A DNA stretch of 32,602 bases, from positions 1 through 32,602 of the forward strand of contig ADNK01001862.1 in the NCBI GenBank assembly GCA_000320545.1. Reading direction: 5' to 3'. The DNA is from Bigelowiella natans CCMP2755. Its lineage: Eukaryota; Cercozoa; Chlorarachniophyceae. Shown in pieces: positions 23,045 to 32,602 of this stretch (position 1 is the stretch's first letter; the number at the start of each line of letters is the position of its first letter). The notes under the pieces were generated by a model, which had not been told where the DNA came from, ran no database searches, and was given only the letters and a program-made list of their open reading frames with translations. A program made the position numbers and the translations under genes.

Positions 23045-25341
23045 TCATTGACAAAAATTGAAAGCGTGACAGAACATGAGATAGCGAGCGATTGCATTGG
23101 CGCTATTAATTAATACACGGTACTTCCTAGCCACCTGCTGCATTGCCTCAAGCAGTTGAGACGTTGTGTCCACAGCTTTTGCCTAGTTATTTTGGGGAGG
23201 AGGAGGTGGAGGAAGGGGGATAAGGACCGATGATCGTCGCTGCCAACACATGCCCATCGTAGTAGACACAAGTATCGAAGAAGGAGAGAGGAGGAGGAGG
23301 AGGAGTGTTTCTAGCAACAAAGCAAAATTTTGGGGGGGGAAGTCTCACGATAATCGCGACAATAAATACACAATATTACAACCACCGGTCGAGAAATTTG
23401 ATTGTTGCTTCTACTAGAATCGTCAATATACAGTGCCATATTCAAGCAGCATTACCGGGACCCCCATCCCATTGGCCAGGCTGACCCAGTCGATCTGGGG
23501 GGAGGAAAGCTCCGTGGAAGCCTTAGCCGTGACCCCACTCAACTTCAACTTCTGCTTCGACTGCTCGATCTTGAGAATGTTGTACGTTCCGTTTCTGCAG
23601 ATGATACTGAGCACCTTCGATTTCTCCCGGGCCTATTTTTGTGTTTGAATCACAACAAAAGGCAACAATGACACCAGAGCAGACGCATCAACGCAGACCC
23701 TGCAACGTCGCACCTGAGACCATAGAGCTTGCAAGGTGTACATTCCGCTCCCATCGGCCTGGAAGTTTATCACCCGTCTCCCCGGACAAGCAATGGCTAC
23801 ACCTGTTGCGATTATTATTCGTTCTGTTGTCAGATGGTAGCCTACTCGTTTGCCACTATTAAATGTACTATGTGTGTGTGTATATATAATATTATAGTTT
23901 TAAGTCTTCGTTATACATTCGCAGGTATTACCGAGTGACAATGGCGGCCCAATACCGATTGCCCCGCCTGTTTAAGAGTCACAGTGCCAATGATGATGAT
24001 GATGATGATGATGATGACGATGATGCTCGAAGAGTGATGGTGGATGCAACAAAGAGGGATAGGAGGGGAATATGGAAAAGAGTTGGTTGCTGTTTATTAG
24101 TATTTTTATCATCAGTAAATAGCATTCGTAGTAAATAGCAGCAGAAGGGGTAGGCAGTAGTCAGAAAAGACTCATACCGGTCAGGGTAAGATGCGTGAAG
24201 GGCGTTGGTAGGGTTGATGAAGCATTCCTGCAAGGAAAGAAGAAAGAAGAGGAAGAGAGAGAGTAGTACTCGATGACAACGATTCTGATGATGATGATGA
24301 TGATGATGATGCCCACGCAAGACATATAGCCTCAGGACAAAGTCACTCGCAACCAACACCTCCTGCTACTGCACGAAGCAATGATGGCCGAGCGATTATG
24401 CGTTCAGGCATCATCGCAACCAGTAGGGAGAGGGGGGAAGGGGGGGGGGGGGAGGTATGGGTCCGTTGAGGACTCGCAGTAGTAGTAGTACTACAACTAC
24501 TACTACGATGTACAAAACAATGGGATGATGATGGAAAACGACCAGTAGGCAGTTCCAGATGTTAATGATTCATCGACGATTATGGCTCCTGAGGGAAGAA
24601 TGTTATAGAAAAGGAAAGCAGCAGTCAATGTGTTGTTGGTTGTAATATGCTGAATCGCTGTTGTGTAATTATTCACTGAGGGTAGCTGTTGGCCAAATTT
24701 TCGCCGTTGTCGTTTTTCATCATTGTTCTCATGGAATAAGGTCTTTTTTTTCTCATATTATTGGTGATGACGACGATGGTGACGATGATGATGGTGATGA
24801 TGATGATGATGGTGATGACACCCACCCTCGGGCTGCAAGAAAGCGATGGCTTCACACAGCTATATGGAATGGGGATGTATGGGGATTTCCAGCATCAGAG
24901 GCGTATCAGAAACAACCACATTATCAGCCTCATTATCATCATCATCAACAAGAAGAAGAACAAAGGAATGCGAGTCAACAACGGGACCATTACCTTCTGA
25001 GCGGTCAGCCTTCCCTTAGAAGGCTGTCGTCGCTTGCTGTTCTTCTTCTTCTTCGATGCTTTCTTATCCCCTTTCATCTCATTGACGCTGTTTCCATTGT
25101 TGCTGATGGTAGCGCCGTCCTTGCCCTCCCCCCCCTCCCCGAGGAGGCACTCGGAAAGATACTGCAGGCAACCAGCAACGTCGTGGGTTTTGATCTCAAC
25201 CACGGATGGTGACGGTGAGCTGCCCCCCCCTCCCCCCTGCGGAGGCAACAACTCAGATATGTGGTCGTCGTATCCGAACATCGCCACTGGAATCGATGCG
25301 CCTGGGGGGGTGTGAGGGAAAGAGTAACGACAGCAGAGAAG

Positions 25342-25373
<32 letters not shown>

Positions 25374-25765
25374 TGAAGATGAGGAAGATGAAGGAGACAA
25401 TGCTGGCGATATTGCACACAACAAGGTACGAAGACAGAATAGATGCCTCTAATCCCAAGAGGGTGTTGGTAGGAGGTCAATACCACTAGTAACAACATCG
25501 CACCTCTACCACCGTCGCAATCGCTAGGAGAACAACCACATCGATCGGCTTCAAGTGACTCTATGCTCTCTCTTTGGGGAAAAAAAAAAATGTTGGAATA
25601 ATATAATAATAAACTATTCAAAATCATCACCATCACCATCGTCAATGTCTACGCATCCTAGCAGGATTAAAAGTAGTAGTGTGACTGTACAGCAATAGCA
25701 ATGCTAATTCTCACCCACACACACAATGCTTGTGAACGATCGCAGGAAGTTCATCGCGTCCTGAC

Positions 25766-25815
<50 letters not shown>

Positions 25816-26364
25816 TCCTATTAATGAAGATGCATAGAGGACGTGGGGGGGAGGAATCTCGCATCAGATTGTATATTCAATTATGCCGTTCTCTCTCTCT
25901 TCCGCCCTTCTTCCTACTCGTCGTCGTGTCCCACAACACTCAAGAAGCTGTCTTCTGGCAGCATATCAGTAATAATAGTAATAATAGCAGGTATAATGAA
26001 ACCTTTGGAAAGTAAGGAATGCGCGCCACCGGTGGCAGGTTACCCCCTCTATCCACGCGAGAGAAGTTGTTCAGGCAGATGAGCTCACACCCGCTCAACG
26101 AAGCGATTCTACCGAAAACGACGACAGACGACAGCAGGGCAAGATGGTATATCAGGGAAACGCATCCTGTGCCTTCTCTCGCTCTATAACTACGACGAGA
26201 AGCAATAGAGAAGGGAGAAGCATAGTAAGTAGTAGTAGCAGTAGTAGCAGTTGTGGTAGTAGTAGTATGATCACGTCTGAGCATGTTCCAATCCTCCATG
26301 CTCTGCGAACGCCCGCGACACGAGCCCATTTCCGCCTTGGTTATACGAAACGAGCAAGCTTAGG

Positions 26365-26400
<36 letters not shown>

Positions 26401-26766
26401 TTTCGTCGTCATTTATCGTCATCATTAGTCTCTGTGGGTAATTGACGGAACAGTCCATAGTTCACAATGCGCTTTATCATCGTCTTAGCAGTCCATAGTT
26501 CAGAATGCGCTTTATCATCGTCTCAGAAATAGCAAACCACCCACCCAGGAGCAGCGCGCACTTGCCGCGGTTGTTGGATGACGTTCTTGAAGAGGAGGAA
26601 GAGGAGGAGGAGGAGGAGGAAGGAGCACTAGTGCTGGTGGATCTCAATGTCTTCAGCGCCATCTTCTGCAAGAACAGAAGGGAGAACAACGAAAGGAAGG
26701 AATGAACGAATGTCCCTCCCCTCACAACTTTCCTTTCATCACCATCTCCACTCTACTGCTGCAAGC

Positions 26767-26805
<39 letters not shown>

Positions 26806-26875
26806 AGTGCCTTTGCCTTTTAAGTTCCGCCATGTAGCACCACCAGCAGTGGTAGCAGGAACAACAACTCAAACT

Positions 26876-26909
<34 letters not shown>

Positions 26910-28192
26910 CATTCCCATCATCAGAGGAGTGTTGGACGCACTGGATCCCAATGCCTTCACGGAAACAAGCATCGATCACCACAGAGATTCAATGTGGGAG
27001 AAAGAAGAAGAAGAAGAACAAGAACAAGAACAAAGAGTGTCGTGAGGACAGTGGGGCTAGAAGGCGGATTTTGCTTAGAATGATATTCGAGATAAGGAGA
27101 CATGAGATGAAAGAGGAAGAGTAGCCGGAGGAGGAAGAATAGGAGGGGCGTTGGCGACTGCATCTTTGAAATCATCGATTTTCGGTCTCAGTAAGAGAAA
27201 TGGCGAGAGTTATCAGCAGACCTTCATGACGTGTAGTGACTGTCTGAATCCAGATGATTGGGACGATAGTGATTTCACCATCCCAGCAGCAGCAGTAGTA
27301 GTTGTAGTAGTAGCAGGGGACTTTGCTATCTCCAAGCCGCTCGCCCTTTCAATGCTCTGCCGCTATTTTGATTATATTCACTCAGTGTTCCAGCTTAGTA
27401 CAAGCACCGCGTTTTTTTTTTTTGGTTGTCATTGCAGATATGACTCATGCTGCTGATTAGAAGTATTGGTGGAATATGATTACCTGGACATCGTGGGGAG
27501 CGACAATGACAGAGATCTGCTCGAATAGTTAGTAGCATCCACCCAACCAACACAGGGAAACAAGAACAGTCGCCTCAAAAACATGATGACTCATGAACCC
27601 TCCCTCCCTCGCAATTCGAAATATGAAGCAGAGTGGCTGATGTGAGGGCTGTTCGCTAATACAATAATAATGGAGATGATGGTTGCGGATCTTGGAAGGC
27701 CATCAGGGGGAGGGGAGGGGGAGGGGAGGGGAGAGGAGGAGTACCCTCTTCTTGTCAAGCGATGCATTTAAGGGGGGGGGGGGCATTACTAACCTGGCTG
27801 GAGCTGACATCAAATTCTCTTGAATATCTCACTAAAAAGGGCATTGATAAATAGTCGGTTATTGCTGGGAAAGGTGCATACATAATCCCTGAGGAAATCA
27901 AAACACACAAACACACACTGCACCCCTCCAACTACGATCCCCCGACAACACCCCCCCCCCCCCCCCCCCCCTCCCTGGAACTACTCCCACCCGCATTCCG
28001 CGTGTCTCTTTCCAGCTGGCTCGGAGAAAGGGGTAGGAACACCTTCTCACTCACGGTGCGAGCGATTGACATGATATCCTGGTCGTAGTAGCACATGCAG
28101 CGGTAGTAGCAGTAGTAGTAGTAATAGTAATTGTTGTTGTAGGTGTTGCTGTAGTAATCAAATAGAGTGGGATGCAGTGTCATATCTCAGCA

Positions 28193-28232
<40 letters not shown>

Positions 28233-28360
28233 TACCATATCAAGCGGCGCGCCTTTCCCCCTGTGCCACGTTGCCATCTCCCCAACTATCACGATCATCT
28301 GATGACATGTAGACCTTGATGATGACGATGATGCTGATATGGTGGTGGTGGTGGTGATGA

Positions 28361-28391
<31 letters not shown>

Positions 28392-29300
28392 AGCGACGAG
28401 AGTTTCTCAACAATAATAACGATGCTGCTTTGTCTCTGTGTGGACTTGTATGGTATTGCAGAGGGCAGTCATTATTGTTTTTACGCTACCGGAGAGTGTG
28501 CCCTTTTCGCGTTATGGATATTAGCAAGCCCTGTGTTACAATATATGATGCATATCATCGTTCGCTGTAATCCAGTCTAGTCAGTGAATATATAGCAGTG
28601 GTACACTTGCTCGTTGATCTATTGAGTCTGATTTCTCCCAACTACTTCCCTGCTACTTCTCTTACCGTTAGAGAGGCCAACTCCAAGGTGAAGAAGTGCC
28701 CCACACCCTATTCCTACATCCATTCATATAGTTTCGAATGTGAGAATTCTTAGAAAGCGCTTCTTTTGTTTTGAAGTTCGTTGAACCTGTCATTCTAGCA
28801 TATCCATCCGCAGCGCCGGTAACTGAAAGGTGTTCATGATTCAGGATGATAAGCGAGGGCGAATCGACCAATTAAAGAAGAAATCTTATTTGCAATTGAA
28901 TGGCATTAGAGTCAGTATGACTCGCATTCTCAACGGAAATCTCTCGATTAATCTTTCGAGCTTCTTTCTTCGAACAAATCAGCATGGAAAATTGTGTGCA
29001 CATTGCCTAAATCTTATGACAAACATATGTTGCCCTTGGACGCAAGAATTACCAACATTCTCATGAAGACAGAGTATTGAGCGAACAGGCCTCGCCTTCC
29101 CTTCGCTGGACGCTTTGCTAGAGGCTGCTGCACGGTTGTTAACTACGAAGATGATAGCGGAATAAAAAAATATCATTGAACCCTCCTTCAAGGAGGAGGA
29201 CGGACAAATGCTGGTATTTCTTGATGGCTTTACCTTCATCTATAGCCTCAACGATGCACATCTGAGGGAGGGGGGGGGGGGAAAGGATTAGAGAGAGGGG

Positions 29301-29366
<66 letters not shown>

Positions 29367-29561
29367 GCAGGCGACATGAAAGAGCGTCTGAATTGGGGGC
29401 AGCAAAATAACATTAAACGAAGACAGAACCTCTGTCGTTCCTGGGTTGGAGAAAATCACCCGAACTCCCTCTTGGTGAAGAGTGTGTACCAAGGCAAAAG
29501 CCCCTGAGCAGGTGCTGCTGCTGCTATCCCCCCCCCTACTTCCGCTTCCACCAGAACTCAT
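23045..29561 (-). CDS. acetolactate-synthase-like ThDP enzyme, ~21 exons
   Basis: Thiamine-diphosphate enzyme of the acetolactate synthase / benzoylformate decarboxylase superfamily, closest in motif order to bacterial IlvX-like proteins; the substrate is unknown. Exons: 29561-29430, 29261-~29183, 28822-28787, 28707-28666, 28530-28490, 28298-28236, 28078-27991, 27831-27794, 27516-27484, 26665-26538, 26300-26275, 26108-26003, 25560-25497, 25301-24994, 24859-24826, 24588-24540, 24227-24178, 23967-23932, 23802-23714, 23632-23456, 23182-23045. N-terminal ThDP half: [14 protein letters not shown], the LLLEG region (conserved Glu), [49 protein letters not shown]. Middle: [26 protein letters not shown], a lysine/serine-rich insert. 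C-terminal half: [64 protein letters not shown]. About 585 residues. No targeting leader is evident. Two junctions are abnormal (see findings). The C-terminal end and possible mini-exons at 27484-26665 and 26003-25560 are uncertain. Confidence 0.85.
24440..24452. repeat. G homopolymer in ThDP-gene intron
   Basis: Run of G (C on the coding strand) in the intron between exons 24588-24540 and 24227-24178. Confidence 0.8.
25769..25813. repeat. (AT)n microsatellite in ThDP-gene intron
   Basis: About 45 bases of AT inside the intron between the exons at 26108-26003 and 25560-25497. Confidence 0.9.
26451..26526. repeat. 38-bp tandem duplication at an exon edge
   Basis: Two copies with a period of 38 bases (copies begin at 26451 and 26489), differing at a few positions. 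It lies just inside the intron that follows the ThDP-gene exon 26665-26538, directly next to the exon end. Confidence 0.85.
26769..26909. repeat. (CT)n and (CTA)n tracts in ThDP-gene intron
   Basis: CT at 26769-26803 and CTA/ACT at about 26877-26909, both in the long intron before exon 26665. Confidence 0.85.
27951..27971. repeat. C homopolymer, 21 bases
   Basis: Longest homopolymer in the window. It is read as G on the coding strand of the ThDP gene, about 20 bases downstream of the donor at 27990. Confidence 0.9.
28193..28232. repeat. (TTG)n microsatellite in ThDP-gene intron
   Basis: TTG run ending only a few bases from the donor that closes exon 28298-28236. Confidence 0.9.
29310..29363. 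repeat. (GA)n microsatellite in ThDP-gene intron 1
   Basis: About 54 bases of GA, which is CT on the coding strand, upstream of a C-tract and the acceptor at 29262. Confidence 0.9.
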
Positions 29562-30505
29562 GCTGCCACTCAGATAATGGGCATCCAGCCTGATGCCATT
29601 CCGAGAGAAAATCGGGTATTTTCGTTGTCGTTGGCGTAAAATACATCCCAATTTAATACTGATTTGTCCCTCTGTCGTCTTCACGGAGAGCACGGTATGT
29701 GAATAGCAATGTCCTGGAATAGACTGAAATGGATCGGTGTTTTTCCCTGCGTCAGCAGCTCTCTGTCAAAACTGGAGATGAAAACCCTCTCATGCGGTTG
29801 CGCGCTGTCCGATCCTGGACTTCCGGATGACGAGAAGATCCTTGATGTGCCGGGCAAAGTCAGTGCGTTGATTCAGGAAGGCATGAGAGTGACAGCATTA
29901 GCTAGTTAGGCTGCGTGTGTTTGGCTGAGCTAACAAAATGATGAACAAGCACTTCAGTTGCCAACTTCGTGCATGAGTCATCGGAGCGAACCGAGGTGCT
30001 GCACTTGTCGACGATCAGTCCAGCCAGCCAGCAACGCTCCACATTGTGTTCAGCATTCCAGCATTGCTAGATTGCGTGCAAAGAAAATTCATCGAAATGT
30101 CTGCATGGTTGAGTGAGTGTGCAATGCAATTAGATCGCATTTCTGCAAGCCATGCTAGCATGGCTAGATGGCGAGTGCACGCCACATGTGCATGAGTGTC
30201 CATGTGAGCTAGAGGCATGCATGTGCACCATCTACACGTGTCATGCTAGCATGGGATGTCTAGATGTGTGCGGCGGCGCGCAACTCGTCAAAATTGTCGA
30301 CGGCCCCCGCTGTGATGCAACTTGTGTGCCACATCATGCATGCATCTGCATGCGATTGAAATGGGAGCTGAGCTAGACTAGCCAGTCGCGTTGGATTTCG
30401 TATCGCTAGCTTGTACAGTCTCACAATATTTGTTATTCACAGAAAATCACGGTCACAATGTACGCATCAAGTTGTTTCCGCAAACCTCATTCGTTTTCAA
30501 TATCT
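29562..30505. other. intergenic; palindrome-rich island in right part
   Basis: Upstream region of the ThDP gene and downstream of RtcB. A plus-strand frame (29709-29909, ending DEKILDVPGKVSALIQEGM...) looks protein-like but has no start, splice partner or family. From about 29920 to 30420 it is rich in GCATGC/CTAG words and carries CATGCTAGCATG twice (30151-30162 and 30242-30253). Confidence 0.4.

Positions 30506-32602
<2,097 letters not shown>

Noticed and set aside
23979-24359. Poly-His/poly-Ser/poly-Leu frames throughout the window
   Set aside because: These are translations of CAT/GAT/CTT microsatellites, not genes.
24870-24960. Minus-strand frame with [14 protein letters not shown] as the VVDE motif of the ThDP enzyme
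   Set aside because: No donor fits its phase. The real motif ([12 protein letters not shown]) lies in exon 24588-24540 and joins perfectly to its neighbours.
28193-28400. Possible CRISPR-like or tandem array from repeated TTG and GAT blocks
   Set aside because: Simple microsatellites with no spacers; a eukaryotic intron.
29709-29909. Plus-strand frame ending DEKILDVPGKVSALIQEGM
   Set aside because: Protein-like, but there is no upstream partner exon on this strand and no family match; left as an open question.

Overview
This is nuclear DNA of a eukaryote, most likely a unicellular alga with a complex (secondary) plastid. Four things point there. The genes are cut by many short GT-AG introns. 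Microsatellites lie in almost every intron and intergenic gap. There is a nuclear tRNA gene with Pol III boxes and a T-run. Two proteins belong to plastid lines: a PAP/fibrillin, and a DoxX-like membrane protein whose leader reads as ER signal, transit region, then an RR-type thylakoid signal. I cannot fix the lineage from sequence alone; an ochrophyte, haptophyte or chlorarachniophyte would all fit.

Layout, left to right: (1) 700-1854, minus, 3' part of a serine-rich unknown gene. (2) About 2000-4800, an AT-rich stretch nearly free of microsatellites, holding an intronless plus-strand gene (3573-4256) that looks like DUF3605. (3) 4800-6640, an island of CTAG/GCATGC-type palindromes containing a foldback element with perfect 45-bp inverted repeats (5373-5874). 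(4) 6772-8266, minus, plastid DoxX-like gene. (5) 9354-9861, minus, two-exon unknown gene. (6) 9862-12083, microsatellite-rich gap. (7) 12084-12751, minus, four-exon unknown gene. (8) 14004-18247, minus, nine-exon PAP/fibrillin fusion. (9) 18713-18785, minus, tRNA-Arg(ACG). (10) 19129-22089, plus, nine-exon inositol-tetrakisphosphate 1-kinase. (11) 23045-29561, minus, about 21-exon acetolactate-synthase-like ThDP enzyme. (12) 30506 to the window end, minus, the 3' part of RtcB.

Most gene models were built by joining exons by hand so that the reading phase agrees across every junction and the product follows its family. For the kinase, PAP and RtcB genes every junction obeys GT-AG (one GC-AG) with correct phase. 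In the ThDP gene two junctions do not give the expected protein with canonical sites.

The genes do not form a pathway. They are ordinary independently transcribed nuclear genes: plastid membrane/lipid-body functions (DoxX-like, PAP), inositol phosphate signalling (ITPK), tRNA splicing/repair (RtcB) and one ThDP-dependent metabolic enzyme. The most unusual points are a G3-U70 pair in the tRNA-Arg, the ThDP gene's tiny exons and two odd junctions, the foldback element inside a palindrome-rich island, and two small unknown genes recovered only by splicing.
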